The position numbers and the translations under genes were made by a program. This document shows positions 32,401 through 40,725 of a DNA stretch of 63,835 nt, piece by piece. The notes below the pieces were generated by a model. It saw only the letters and a program-made list of their open reading frames with translations. It was not told the origin of the DNA and did not search any database. Each line of letters starts with the position of its first letter. Within the stretch, counting starts at the first letter, position 1. This stretch comes from a virus, in the IMG/VR virus record IMGVR_UViG_3300007515_000008, positions 1 to 63,835 of that record, one strand, 5' to 3'.

Positions 32401-34841
32401 TAGCAGAAGAAATAATCTGAATCTATTAATTCTAGTAAGTTGAGTTTCCCTTTCTTCGGTTCAGGTTCTACAAATAGAGGATCATTATTTATAATTTGTC
32501 CTCTCATATCTTTAAATATATTCTTATCATATATATCTATAAATGTTTCTTTTGTTATATGTAATAACTCAGGTACGTTTTCAGCGTGTACACTAAAACT
32601 ATCGTGTATTGCACCAAATGATAAGATACCTGCTTTTTGTAATTCAATTATGACTAACGACATGTGAGCTGCATCCATTGAATGTACATAATTCGGACTG
32701 ATTCCTGAAATCATTTCATGCATTGCAGGACGTTCAGTTTGTTCGTGTACTACTACTTGTATTCTTCCTTGTGTAAATGGTAGTTCTATCTTCTTTTTGT
32801 TCATAATCCACTTCTCAGACACACATGGGAACCCGCTAGGACTTACCCAGCATACTGTATCTTCATTTTGTACACCTACCCTATGCTTGACTAAGGCTTG
32901 TAAGTAATTTTTAATAGAAACAGGACCAGAACAAATTGCATTATAAGTGTGCACAAGATCTTTTGATAGCTTTTTCGCTATTGTTTTTGTGATTCCGTAT
33001 TTTGTTGTCATACCAGCGTCATAGCAATCCATGTAAATAATATCAGCTATACATTTCACTCCAGCATCATAAGCTTTAGTCATAGTTCCTCTTTTACTAA
33101 TACCTTTTCGTATTAATTTCATAGGTATTTCTGCTAATATTTTACCTAAATCAGTACCAATATTTCTATTAAGAATTCCTTTAGCTACTACTATATAAAA
33201 GTCTATTGGTTTTTCTTGTGGAATTAATCCAACCATTCTACCAGCTATTTCATCTTTTGACATCGCAGCTAGATGTTGAGTTCCATTAGAAGATCCATCA
33301 ATAGCAATTGGTAGATTTGAATAATGCTCTTCACCTGATAATACTGAACCATGATAAGCACATATTTCAAAACATATTGATAAGAAAACCCAAGGTTTTT
33401 CAGCTGCCATCCAAATATCTTTAGTACCTATAGGATCTTCTGCTATATTCCAAAATAATTCAGTGTTTTGTTCTGACCATTCTTGTCGATCTTCTAATGA
33501 CATTTTATCTACTGAAAGATCTGGTATTCCATCAGTAACAAGGTCCGTTATATAGTTCGTTTTAGTCCATTCTAATTCAGTTAATTCTGCTACTGTATAG
33601 GACTGATTATAACTATTTGCAGCATGTATTAATAAATATTTAAATCCTTTTTCAGTTACTAGTTGTTTCTCAGCAAATTGTAAATGTCCTCTTGCTAGGT
33701 CATTAGATTGATAAGAAAAGTATGGATCTCTAGCATATACTCTTCCTCTAAAGTCAAGAAACATAGATAAGTAAAATGTGTAAGATGCCCAACCGTTTAT
33801 TCCATGTATGCTATTTAATATTGCATGGTTTCTTGCAGCTTTTGATTGTGTCGCTAAGCATAGTTGTTTTGCTGTCCACATTAAATTGTGTTTGTCAAAT
33901 AATTTACTAAGTTTAGCTATGCTTTTCTTACACTTTTGCATTGCTTTTCCATCTATTTTCAGGTTATTCTTGCGCTTCTCTTCTTTACTTAATTGAGCTT
34001 CAATTGTTTTAACTGTTGTAGCATTTCCTTTGTGAGGTTCGAATAGTGATCCATCTTTATAAAGATTAACGTCTTTATATATTTCATTTATATTTTCTCT
34101 TCTAATATCTTTTGTATCAAATTCAATTTCATCACCATTTTCTGTTTTTAGTTTTATTATTGTTTCAGTTAATTTGTTTGTTAATTGTTCACTCACTTTC
34201 GCAACACTAGCATTTACGCACCACTTAACTTTCTCTAATGTATTAACTGCTTTCACATATTCATCGTATCTATCAATTTCTTTTATCGAGCTTTTAATTA
34301 GTCGATCTTTAATTCCGTCTACCATTCTTACGTTTTGTTTCCAAGCAGGATATTGGTGTCTCGATATTCCTATTCTTTCTTTGTCATCTAATATTATGTT
34401 TCCATATCTATGTCCCATTTCTAAATGATATGGCTGCAGACGCACAGTTCTTTTTTGTCCTCGTTCCATAATTTCTTCTATTGTAAAGAAAGGTTCTCTT
34501 GTTAGTATTAAATATTCGTTATCGATAAGTGTGTTCAGTACTAAACAACCAAGTTTCATTTTAATAACTATATTATCGTTTTCTATATTTAAGTGCCTCA
34601 CGATTATTTCACCAACATTCATATTAGTGTTGGTCAACATAATTTTCCCTTCGTGTCTTTGAAATGTTGATGTAAGATAATTAAACGTTTCTTTAATTAT
34701 ATTCACCATTCGGAAATCATCTCTAAGACAGTTTGCATTTCTTACTTCTTTAATTGCAGAATTATTATTATTTGCACTTCCACTCTGCATGATCTTTTCT
34801 TCTATCGACCAAACTATTTCTTGTACATTACTGTTTTCCAT
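32400..34841 (-). CDS. T7-like single-subunit RNA polymerase
   Basis: ATG at 34841 follows GGAGGAAATT, giving 813 residues (T7 has 883). Core motifs: Arg367 in DFRGRVYARDP, motif A Asp515 in AIDGSSNGTQH, motif B Lys583 and Tyr591 in SKRGTMTKAYD, His720 in YVHSMDAAHM, and motif C Asp747 in AIHDSFSVH. The C-terminus SDYFFC resembles the essential SDFAFA end of the T7 enzyme. It transcribes phage middle and late genes from phage-specific promoters; the repeated element that begins at its own stop codon is the best candidate. The 77-residue upstream gene overlaps its beginning. Confidence 0.96.
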   Translation of the reverse strand: MENSNVQEIVWSIEEKIMQSGSANNNNSAIKEVRNANCLRDDFRMVNIIKETFNYLTSTFQRHEGKIMLTNTNMNVGEIIVRHLNIENDNIVIKMKLGCLVLNTLIDNEYLILTREPFFTIEEIMERGQKRTVRLQPYHLEMGHRYGNIILDDKERIGISRHQYPAWKQNVRMVDGIKDRLIKSSIKEIDRYDEYVKAVNTLEKVKWCVNASVAKVSEQLTNKLTETIIKLKTENGDEIEFDTKDIRRENINEIYKDVNLYKDGSLFEPHKGNATTVKTIEAQLSKEEKRKNNLKIDGKAMQKCKKSIAKLSKLFDKHNLMWTAKQLCLATQSKAARNHAILNSIHGINGWASYTFYLSMFLDFRGRVYARDPYFSYQSNDLARGHLQFAEKQLVTEKGFKYLLIHAANSYNQSYTVAELTELEWTKTNYITDLVTDGIPDLSVDKMSLEDRQEWSEQNTELFWNIAEDPIGTKDIWMAAEKPWVFLSICFEICAYHGSVLSGEEHYSNLPIAIDGSSNGTQHLAAMSKDEIAGRMVGLIPQEKPIDFYIVVAKGILNRNIGTDLGKILAEIPMKLIRKGISKRGTMTKAYDAGVKCIADIIYMDCYDAGMTTKYGITKTIAKKLSKDLVHTYNAICSGPVSIKNYLQALVKHRVGVQNEDTVCWVSPSGFPCVSEKWIMNKKKIELPFTQGRIQVVVHEQTERPAMHEMISGISPNYVHSMDAAHMSLVIIELQKAGILSFGAIHDSFSVHAENVPELLHITKETFIDIYDKNIFKDMRGQIINNDPLFVEPEPKKGKLNLLELIDSDYFFC

Positions 34842-35061
34842 AATTTCCTCCATAATCATTATCAACTAAATATTTATTATCATCAATTTCTATTACATAT
34901 CCTACTTCTAATGCTTTCTTTAGAAGTTGATCTTCATCTAATTCAAAGTTAAAATTAGGTGCTTGATTCATAAATAGCTCATGTTTAGTAAAAATTACTT
35001 CTTCAACAATTTGAATTGTTTTAACTTTTCCTGGAATTGTCCAGTTATTATTGCTTTTCAT
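34828..35061 (-). CDS. Hypothetical protein upstream of the RNA polymerase
   Basis: This 77-residue protein has AGGAGAGTATC before ATG. The sequence alternates short strands and charged turns (KVKTIQIVEEVIFTKHELF; ALEVGYVIEIDDNKYLVD), suggesting a small beta-rich domain. The end overlaps the polymerase start, and the polymerase ribosome site lies inside it, so expression is coupled. Function unknown. Confidence 0.6.
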   Translation of the reverse strand: MKSNNNWTIPGKVKTIQIVEEVIFTKHELFMNQAPNFNFELDEDQLLKKALEVGYVIEIDDNKYLVDNDYGGNYGKQ

Positions 35062-35173
35062 GATACTCTCCTGTCTTTTTAGCTTGTTTTTTCTTATCTG
35101 GTATTATTTTTGTATGCCATATTTTACTATGTCTTAAAGCATATTTTAGTTTATTTTTAATCCTGTGTTTCAT
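35048..35173 (-). CDS. 41-residue basic microprotein
   Basis: ATG at 35173 overlaps the primase stop as ATGA, with AAGGAGAAAG upstream, and ends at 35048, overlapping the next gene by 14 bases. The sequence is very basic (MKHRIKNKLKYALRHSKIW, then KKKQAKKTGEYHEKQ), so it may bind nucleic acid. The overlaps at both ends support it as real. Confidence 0.5.
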   Translation of the reverse strand: MKHRIKNKLKYALRHSKIWHTKIIPDKKKQAKKTGEYHEKQ

Positions 35174-36141
35174 TCTTTCTCCTTATATCTATTCCAGTCT
35201 AATTTATCATTCCAATCTTCACCAGTTTCTTCAGGAATAAATACATAAGCTTTTATTCCTTTCATTTTCATTTTCTTAGCTAGAACGTATGCTGCGGCTT
35301 GTCCTGTGAATGATGCGTCATTATCACCATATATCATTACACATTCCACACCATTTGGTGGAATAAAGTTTTCTAAACAATGTGCATTAGTAGACGCGAA
35401 TGCTGGGTATCCACAATCTAAACTACCCGCGTATGCTGATTCAATTCCTTCTGCTACGCAAATTGTGCTTATACCATTTCCAGAATCACAGTAAGAAGCA
35501 AGTACAGATTTTTCTATCCAATCAGTATCTAAACGTATTGATGCTCCAGTTATTGTACCTTTTGGTGGCATAACTTTTCTAGCACTCTTTAGATCTGCTT
35601 TCTTACCATCTTTTGTGTATGTGATATGGAATGACACTCCATCTCCTTTAAAGTCTTGTATTAAACTAACCATGCAATCAAATTTACCTTTAGATTTTCC
35701 ATCTTCAAAGTAATCTAACCTTGCTTGTTTTAATCCATCTGGAATATCTTTAAATCCTCTTGATCTTAAGTAAAGACCAACAGATCCGTTCCATTCTATT
35801 GGTTTCAATTGTTTTGCTACATAATTTAGTGCTGGTCGTGGATCTTTCTTTGGTACAACTTCAACTTTTTCAAGTTTACCAAGTCCCACTAGCGGCTCTA
35901 TATGTTCTACAGCAGTACGGAAATCCCACTTGTATAACTTTTGTACTAGTGTCCAACCATTTCCGTTACCACATCCTCTACATAAATATACTCCATCACC
36001 ATTTAGATCTGTGAAAGTATATCTATCTTTACCTCCACATAATGGGCAAGGACCATTTTTATTTTGCAGGTATTTATCATCAACACCAAGTGTTTTGAGA
36101 ATACCGTGCCATCTGCCTTTTACGGCTTCGGTTACATCCAT
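35170..36141 (-). CDS. DNA primase with P4-type zinc ribbon and Toprim domain
   Basis: This 323-residue protein has an N-terminal zinc ribbon (CPLCGGKDRYTF then CRGCGNGNGW) of the P4/T7 gp4 primase type. A helical linker leads to a Toprim domain near residues 210-310: ICVAEGIESAYAG contains the catalytic Glu, and CVMIYGDNDASFTGQAAA the D-x-D motif. It would make RNA primers on phage ssDNA. Unlike T7 gp4, no RecA-like helicase domain follows, so unwinding must come from another protein. The preceding gene shares the stereotyped ribosome cassette. Confidence 0.88.
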   Translation of the reverse strand: MDVTEAVKGRWHGILKTLGVDDKYLQNKNGPCPLCGGKDRYTFTDLNGDGVYLCRGCGNGNGWTLVQKLYKWDFRTAVEHIEPLVGLGKLEKVEVVPKKDPRPALNYVAKQLKPIEWNGSVGLYLRSRGFKDIPDGLKQARLDYFEDGKSKGKFDCMVSLIQDFKGDGVSFHITYTKDGKKADLKSARKVMPPKGTITGASIRLDTDWIEKSVLASYCDSGNGISTICVAEGIESAYAGSLDCGYPAFASTNAHCLENFIPPNGVECVMIYGDNDASFTGQAAAYVLAKKMKMKGIKAYVFIPEETGEDWNDKLDWNRYKEKE

Positions 36142-36155
36142 ATTATTACTCCTTA

Positions 36156-36413
36156 TTATTTACTATCGTTTGCTGCGCATTTAGTGTCCCAGTGTTTTGC
36201 CCAGAAATTTAGGATTTTAGACGATGTTATTCTATCAAGTTCATCATTAACATCAATGTCAATTTCTATTTCTCTTTTTACTGGTTCATTTGGTTTTACT
36301 TCGCTTGCATTATTTATTAATTTATAGCTTCCTGTTGGAATACTAGAAATATCTAATAAGTCAAACAACATTAACTGTTCATTCAAACCATCGCAAGTCA
36401 TTGTTATTTTCAT
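36156..36413 (-). CDS. Hypothetical protein
   Basis: This 85-residue protein has AAGGAG upstream. The N-terminal part alternates hydrophobic residues (KITMTCDGLNEQLMLFDLLD). The middle is acidic and strand-like (KREIEIDIDVNDELDRI), and the end is aromatic (ILNFWAKHWDTKC). No family recognised. It is translated just ahead of the primase. Confidence 0.55.
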   Translation of the reverse strand: MKITMTCDGLNEQLMLFDLLDISSIPTGSYKLINNASEVKPNEPVKREIEIDIDVNDELDRITSSKILNFWAKHWDTKCAANDSK

Positions 36414-36426
36414 TTGTTACTCCTTA

Positions 36427-36804
36427 TTATAATGTTATATTTCTATACCAAGGCGTTTCTCTCTTTTCCCTAGCATAAGCTTCTTTTTCATTTGATTCAA
36501 TATCTTCAAAATCAAAACGATCTTCAGTATATTGTTCCAAATGTATTAGCTCATGTCTTAATACTTGATTAAATTCGTCAAGTATATCTTGAGCTTCGAT
36601 CCAACTGATATTAACACCTTTTTCGTGTGTATGAATATCAATTTCGATTGGTGTACTGATACTCTCTACTTCAAAATAAGGATTAAAAGCTCCACATATA
36701 ACTATATCGTATTGTTTTATATCATCATTTTGAATTAAATTTACAGTAACTTTATCTGTATCGATTTTGTTTTGAATTATTTTTAAGAGATCTTCATTTG
36801 TCAT
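36427..36804 (-). CDS. Small zincin-like putative metallopeptidase
   Basis: ATG at 36804 follows GGAGAACAAC, giving 125 residues. Near residue 86 it has VLRHELIHLEQY, an HExxH zinc-binding motif. Downstream lies ESNEKEAYAREK, which provides a possible third ligand (Glu), as in short phage and mobile-element zincins. Upstream strands (YDIVICGAFNP, EIDIHTHEKG) could form the sheet of such a fold. Target unknown; possibilities include cleavage of a host regulator or a structural-only role. Confidence 0.6.
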   Translation of the reverse strand: MTNEDLLKIIQNKIDTDKVTVNLIQNDDIKQYDIVICGAFNPYFEVESISTPIEIDIHTHEKGVNISWIEAQDILDEFNQVLRHELIHLEQYTEDRFDFEDIESNEKEAYAREKRETPWYRNITL

Positions 36805-37060
36805 GTTGTTCTCCAAATAATTCCTTTATTACTTCGTTATAGACTTCCTCTTTTGACAATTCTGTATGGTGCCATCTTTTTCGACGACCATATATTGCCT
36901 GCACATTGTCTTTTATATATTTCTTAATATCTTTATCAGAGTGTGTTCTTGTTCCTTCGAACATGATCGCAACATCTTCATAAATACTATCAACTATATG
37001 AAATACAAAATTCCAATCTTCGCGAGTCAATCCATTAATCGTCCCGCTTTTGTTTTCCAT
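36794..37060 (-). CDS. Hypothetical helical protein
   Basis: This 88-residue protein has AGGAGAAATGT before the ATG. It is mostly helical with a basic patch in the middle (AIYGRRKRWHHTELSKEEVY). It overlaps the genes on both sides (by 11 and 26 bases). The basic patch might bind nucleic acid. No family recognised. Confidence 0.55.
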   Translation of the reverse strand: MENKSGTINGLTREDWNFVFHIVDSIYEDVAIMFEGTRTHSDKDIKKYIKDNVQAIYGRRKRWHHTELSKEEVYNEVIKELFGEQHDK

Positions 37061-37442
37061 ACATTTCTCCTAAAAGATTATGTGTTATTAAGGCTTTGTT
37101 ACTAACTTCATCGCCTAGTAGAACTGGATATAAGTTTTCATTTAAATATTCATCGACTTCTTCATCGAATTCATATTCTACCGTGTCAAATGGTTCTTCT
37201 TCTGGTAGATTAAAAATGTAATAACCTAATGTCCAAGCTTGTTTTAGGAATTCAAGAGCTAAACCTTTCTTTTTAACATCTATGAATCCTGTCTTTTCAT
37301 CGACTAAGTTTAAATATATTTTTTCTATAGTTTTTAATTCGTCGATCATTTCATCTTTGGCTATACTTCTATAGGTTTCCCATATTCTCTCATAGTCTTC
37401 TTCTTTTTTCCAATCACTTGAGTTCATCCAATGTGTACTCAT
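37035..37442 (-). CDS. Hypothetical protein, acidic
   Basis: This 135-residue protein follows AAGGAGGTAAT. It is rich in aromatic and acidic residues (DWKKEEDYERIWETYRSIAK; EEEPFDTVEYEFDEEVDEYL) and helical in the middle (GLALEFLKQAWTLGYYIFNL). Strong negative charge is a feature shared with several neighbours, including ArdA. Function unknown. Confidence 0.55.
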   Translation of the reverse strand: MSTHWMNSSDWKKEEDYERIWETYRSIAKDEMIDELKTIEKIYLNLVDEKTGFIDVKKKGLALEFLKQAWTLGYYIFNLPEEEPFDTVEYEFDEEVDEYLNENLYPVLLGDEVSNKALITHNLLGEMYGKQKRDD

Positions 37443-37457
37443 ATTACCTCCTTCGTT

Positions 37458-37727
37458 TTATCCTGGTAAATCTTCTTCTTTATGACCTTGAAAAGCTTTA
37501 TCAGAATTTTTATAATTAACAATATTACTTAATATTTCTAAAACATCCTCATCTGAACATTTACCTCTTCCTAATTGGTCGACTAAATCTTCTAATGATT
37601 CTAATAAGTTAAAATGCTCATATTCTATATCACATTCTAAACATATAGGTGGGATAAGTATTTTACCGTCAGGATCTTCATAAGTTAAAGCATCAGAAGA
37701 ACCACATTTATTACAAATTACACTCAT
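37458..37727 (-). CDS. Small zinc-ribbon protein
   Basis: ATG at 37727 is chosen for the AAAGGAGGTAAT before it, giving 89 residues. Residues 4-35 hold CNKCGSSD and CLEC, a four-Cys zinc ribbon. The rest is an acidic helical region (LLESLEDLVDQLGRGKCSDE). Such proteins may act as small regulators or adaptors. Nothing more specific can be said. Confidence 0.55.
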   Translation of the reverse strand: MSVICNKCGSSDALTYEDPDGKILIPPICLECDIEYEHFNLLESLEDLVDQLGRGKCSDEDVLEILSNIVNYKNSDKAFQGHKEEDLPG

Positions 37728-37738
37728 ATTACCTCCTT

Positions 37739-38035
37739 TTATAGTAGTTTTTCCCATTGATATTCATCTGTAGAAGTTTGGTATACTTTTTCAGGTCTTT
37801 TGTATTGCTCGTCATTACCCATTTCATACCGTTCGGCTTCACGGTTTGTTTTATATTCTAAAGCAGAGTCTTCGTCTTCTCTTATTCTTTTGTAATGTTC
37901 TTCATCTGTTATTACATATAGAATTTGCCATTTTATCCACCAACTATATACTTCATTTAAATTATATGGTAGTTTATAATAGTCTTGAGTCGAATGCCAA
38001 GCTTCAACTAAAAAACTTGTTTTTTCTTTACTCAT
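37739..38035 (-). CDS. Hypothetical protein
   Basis: This 98-residue protein has its start overlapping the preceding stop as ATGA, with GGGAGGTGAAA upstream. It contains a Trp/Tyr-rich segment (NEVYSWWIKWQILYVITDEE) followed by charged helices (KRIREDEDSALEYKTNREAE). No family recognised. Confidence 0.5.
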   Translation of the reverse strand: MSKEKTSFLVEAWHSTQDYYKLPYNLNEVYSWWIKWQILYVITDEEHYKRIREDEDSALEYKTNREAERYEMGNDEQYKRPEKVYQTSTDEYQWEKLL

Positions 38036-38334
38036 TTTATTTTCACCTCCCTTATTATTATTTTAGATATATCATGTACTTCATTCCATCCAATATTTAA
38101 AGTTGGATGTCTATGCATTCTTACATGATCCATAGACAGAATATCAGCTATGATTTCTCTATTTAATGGTTTTAATTCCAGTGAATATAATTCAGCTTTA
38201 CTATCTGGTGTCGCATATTTTATTATTTCTAAAGCTTTTACAGCTTTGTCTTTGCGTCCATAATATTTGCTGAATATTAATTCATCTGTAATTTCATGCC
38301 AATAATGTTTATTTGTTATTTCATATACTATCAT
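38032..38334 (-). CDS. Hypothetical protein
   Basis: This 100-residue protein has AAGGAGTAAT upstream. It begins MIVYEITNKHYWHEITDE and has a central KAVKALEIIKYATPDSKAEL helix; the C-terminus is basic. The mixed alpha/beta pattern suggests a folded cytosolic protein. Unknown function. Confidence 0.5.
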   Translation of the reverse strand: MIVYEITNKHYWHEITDELIFSKYYGRKDKAVKALEIIKYATPDSKAELYSLELKPLNREIIADILSMDHVRMHRHPTLNIGWNEVHDISKIIIREVKIK

Positions 38335-38343
38335 TATTACTCC

Positions 38344-38454
38344 TTATATATACATGTGCCATAAGTATGGTAAATATCCAATACATAATCCTACCACAAA
38401 ACCTTTGAATTGTTCTGCGTATTTCGGATTTTTATAATGTTCATATTTAATCAT
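38344..38454 (-). CDS. 36-residue membrane microprotein
   Basis: ATG at 38454 follows GGAGGATAAT and ends at 38344. The first half is polar (MIKYEHYKNPKYAEQFK) and the second half is a hydrophobic segment (GFVVGLCIGYLPYLWHMYI). The strong ribosome site and fit between two larger genes support it. Function unknown. Confidence 0.5.
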   Translation of the reverse strand: MIKYEHYKNPKYAEQFKGFVVGLCIGYLPYLWHMYI

Positions 38455-38463
38455 ATTATCCTC

Positions 38464-39030
38464 CTATGCTCTAAAGTAATAACCATCTTCTTCAAAATAG
38501 TCATACATAAGTTCATGAGCAGCAGATTCCCAATCTATGCAATTCATCGGCCAATCCTCTCCACCTTCATCAAATCCAAGTGTTTCAGATGCCATTTCTC
38601 TTGCAAAGTCTTCATCATCATCATAATAACCTATATAACTTTCTTCTATATCACATAATTCCATATAGTTTTCTAAGGCAGCATTAACAGCTGCAATAGG
38701 TATGTGCTCATTATCTCTTAAGAATTCGATATATTCAAATATCTCATCCATTTCCATTGCTTCATCACTTTCTACACCATCAGGCCAATCTTGAAAATCT
38801 TGAAACATAAATTCAGGATCGTCTTCATCTTCGTGTATTTGCATACAACGTTCTAAGAAATCTTGTTCATTACCATAGTCAGCTATCGTTACCCACTCAC
38901 CATGTAGATCACCTTCGGCATATTTCTTATAAGTTCCAACATATACTTTTATTTCTTCTATTGCTTTTTCACGTTCTGTTTGTTCAGTATATTTTTGAAA
39001 CGCTCTTAGTTCTTCTGTTGTCATTGCCAT
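38464..39030 (-). CDS. ardA: ArdA-type antirestriction protein
   Basis: This 188-residue protein is very acidic. The ArdA hallmarks are clear: IKVYVGTYKKYAEGDLHGEW, then YGNEQDFLERCMQIHEDE followed by DPEFMFQDFQDWP, and in the C-terminal half YIGYYDDDEDFAREMASE and CIDWESAAHELMYDY. ArdA proteins are dimeric DNA mimics: their carboxylate surface imitates bent DNA and blocks type I restriction-modification enzymes. Early expression in the leftward block fits protection of entering DNA. The ribosome site is AAGGAAGGTG. Confidence 0.92.
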   Translation of the reverse strand: MAMTTEELRAFQKYTEQTEREKAIEEIKVYVGTYKKYAEGDLHGEWVTIADYGNEQDFLERCMQIHEDEDDPEFMFQDFQDWPDGVESDEAMEMDEIFEYIEFLRDNEHIPIAAVNAALENYMELCDIEESYIGYYDDDEDFAREMASETLGFDEGGEDWPMNCIDWESAAHELMYDYFEEDGYYFRA

Positions 39031-39158
39031 TTTTCACCTTCCTTATTTTTATTTGTTGATTTTAATTTGCTAAGCTTTCTTTGGAGCTTCAAGTTCTTAG
39101 CATATTGCTTCACGGCAATATCGTGCGCCGCTTTTTGTACTTTTTCTGATTTATTCAT
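39021..39158 (-). CDS. 45-residue basic microprotein preceding ardA
   Basis: ATG at 39158 is preceded by GGAAATAAT and the stop at 39021 overlaps the ardA start by 10 bases. It is a Lys-rich helix (KVQKAAHDIAVKQYAKNLKL, then QRKLSKLKSTNKNK). The ardA ribosome site lies inside it, so it may act as a coupling leader as well as a protein. Confidence 0.45.
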   Translation of the reverse strand: MNKSEKVQKAAHDIAVKQYAKNLKLQRKLSKLKSTNKNKEGEKWQ

Positions 39159-39173
39159 ATTATTTCCTTATGA

Positions 39174-39347
39174 TTATATTTCTTTTATCCAACCTACGCA
39201 TAGTTGCGCGTCTTCTGGTTCACATACCAGAGGATCTGCACTATTTTGTAGGACCCTTTGCTCGTTAAACTTTTCTTCTAACGAGCTGCATCCAGTTATT
39301 AATGTGACTAATAACTGTAATACTATTATTAAAGCTATAGTTTTCAT
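39174..39347 (-). CDS. 57-residue lipoprotein
   Basis: ATG at 39347 overlaps the previous stop as ATGA and is preceded by GGAGTTACACTAG. A signal sequence (MKTIALIIVLQLLVTLITGC) ends in the lipobox ITGC, followed by SSLEEKF and two further Cys (VCEPEDAQLC) that could pair. It would be processed and lipidated at Cys20. Early phage lipoproteins of this size often block superinfection (for example by binding the receptor); an outer-membrane spanin is the other option, but the lysis genes are elsewhere. Confidence 0.65.
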   Translation of the reverse strand: MKTIALIIVLQLLVTLITGCSSLEEKFNEQRVLQNSADPLVCEPEDAQLCVGWIKEI

Positions 39348-39865
39348 CTAGTGTAACTCCTTATTGTATCTGAATCAAGTTCTATTTGATCTAACAAATC
39401 TTGTATTTCATCTTGATTCATTTCTTGTAGTTCTTTGATCTTATCCATGTGTTTCTTGATTCTTACCTTAGCATTAAATAACCATGTGTTATGACTATCT
39501 TCTGCATAATACACATCGAAATATTCAGCGTGTTTATGTGGTAAGTATTGATCATAGTATCTACGATTATGTCCATCAGCTAGAGCGTGTTTAACTCTTG
39601 GACCACGTGGCATGAGACGAACTCTCATAAGTGAATTCCAATTACCTAATTCCCAGTTACGTTTTAAAGCGAATTTTCTGGCATGAGCATTATGCTTAGC
39701 AGCTTTCTTCTTTAAATCCAAAACTAATGGATGTTTCTTGTGACTAACGGTAAAACGATACATTAGAGAACCTCTTTTTTCGTGGTTCATTTTGATTTCG
39801 TTATCACCTAGATAATTAGTGTCGTTTGATAATCTCAAGACACTAGTGTGTTTTGCTTTTTTCAC
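39344..39865 (-). CDS. Hypothetical basic protein
   Basis: GTG at 39865 has AAGGAGTATAAC upstream, giving 173 residues. The middle is very basic and aromatic (LDLKKKAAKHNAHARKFALK, RNWELGNWNSLMRVRLMPRG), and the C-terminus is an acidic helix (KELQEMNQDEIQDLLDQIEL). The basic part suggests nucleic-acid binding. It overlaps the lipoprotein gene by four bases. No family recognised. Confidence 0.5.
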   Translation of the reverse strand: MKKAKHTSVLRLSNDTNYLGDNEIKMNHEKRGSLMYRFTVSHKKHPLVLDLKKKAAKHNAHARKFALKRNWELGNWNSLMRVRLMPRGPRVKHALADGHNRRYYDQYLPHKHAEYFDVYYAEDSHNTWLFNAKVRIKKHMDKIKELQEMNQDEIQDLLDQIELDSDTIRSYTR

Positions 39866-39893
39866 GTTATACTCCTTATATTATTATTATATT

Positions 39894-40229
39894 TTACCAC
39901 GGATAGACTCTTGCAGAGCCAGCATCGTGCCATTCAATAATGCAATTATTATTATCTGCAATATTTTCAAGTTCTGAATGAATCCAAGGACAGCCATTAC
40001 AACTGCCATAACCCTCGTATTCTCCGTAGTAGTTTAACCACTTGTAGCTGTGTGGTTCTTCAGCACTTATACCAAATGAAGTCGCACGACCTTTTTCGTC
40101 TTCTTCATATGATCCGTCAGAGTAGGTTTCAAATATAGGTACATTACCTATACTTTTGCCTTCAATATCTTCAACATATAATTTCTTCATTTGATTTAGT
40201 GCAGTTCTTAAATTTCTTTTCATTTTCAT
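39894..40229 (-). CDS. Hypothetical protein
   Basis: The ATG at 40229 is chosen for AAAGGAGTAATAAA just before it, giving 111 residues. After a basic start (MKMKRNLRTALNQMKKL) the protein is polar with aromatic and Gly-rich turns (YKWLNYYGEYEGYGSCNGCP) and one Cys pair. Unknown function. Confidence 0.5.
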   Translation of the reverse strand: MKMKRNLRTALNQMKKLYVEDIEGKSIGNVPIFETYSDGSYEEDEKGRATSFGISAEEPHSYKWLNYYGEYEGYGSCNGCPWIHSELENIADNNNCIIEWHDAGSARVYPW

Positions 40230-40233
40230 TTTA

Positions 40234-40725
40234 TTACTCCTTTGTTTTATGTAATGGATCTTTTTCAAGTTCGATTTTTATTCTTTCTAATCGATCTTTT
40301 AATAATGGATTTACATACTTTAAATCGACTTCTGGCATCCAATATTCCCATAATGCTAACATGATATCGCCAAATGGTCCATTTTCCCAACGATCAAACA
40401 TGTTTATGTTGTTTAAACGGTCTATCGGACTACATCTGCGGAAACATTGTTTTGCTATTCTTTCGATTTCAGTATATATTTCCTTATTCGTACATTCACC
40501 AGATTCAATCATAGCAACAATAATCTCAGCAGTTGAATCTTTTGCAAGATTAATAACTACTTGAGTTTTTTGATACGTATTATTGTTGTATAAGTGTATT
40601 AGTTGCTCAATATCATCGTTATCCAATTCATATAAATGATCTGGATTAGATCTATTTAGCAGTTTTTGTACGCTTTCTCTTAGCTTTATATCGCCGTGCG
40701 ACATTGCTCTTTTTAACTTTGACAT
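40234..40725 (-). CDS. Hypothetical helical protein
   Basis: The ATG at 40725 follows GGAGGTAAAAGCT, giving 163 residues and a 74-base overlap with the preceding gene in another frame. It is helical throughout (DDIEQLIHLYNNNTYQKTQV; EIERIAKQCFRRCSPIDRLN) with a Trp-rich segment (MLALWEYWMPEVD). No motif recognised. Confidence 0.5.
   Translation of the reverse strand: MSKLKRAMSHGDIKLRESVQKLLNRSNPDHLYELDNDDIEQLIHLYNNNTYQKTQVVINLAKDSTAEIIVAMIESGECTNKEIYTEIERIAKQCFRRCSPIDRLNNINMFDRWENGPFGDIMLALWEYWMPEVDLKYVNPLLKDRLERIKIELEKDPLHKTKE

Noticed and set aside
39067-39351. 94-codon plus-strand frame over the small lipoprotein and basic microprotein
   Set aside because: No ribosome site; the minus-strand genes there have start-stop overlaps and a clear lipobox.
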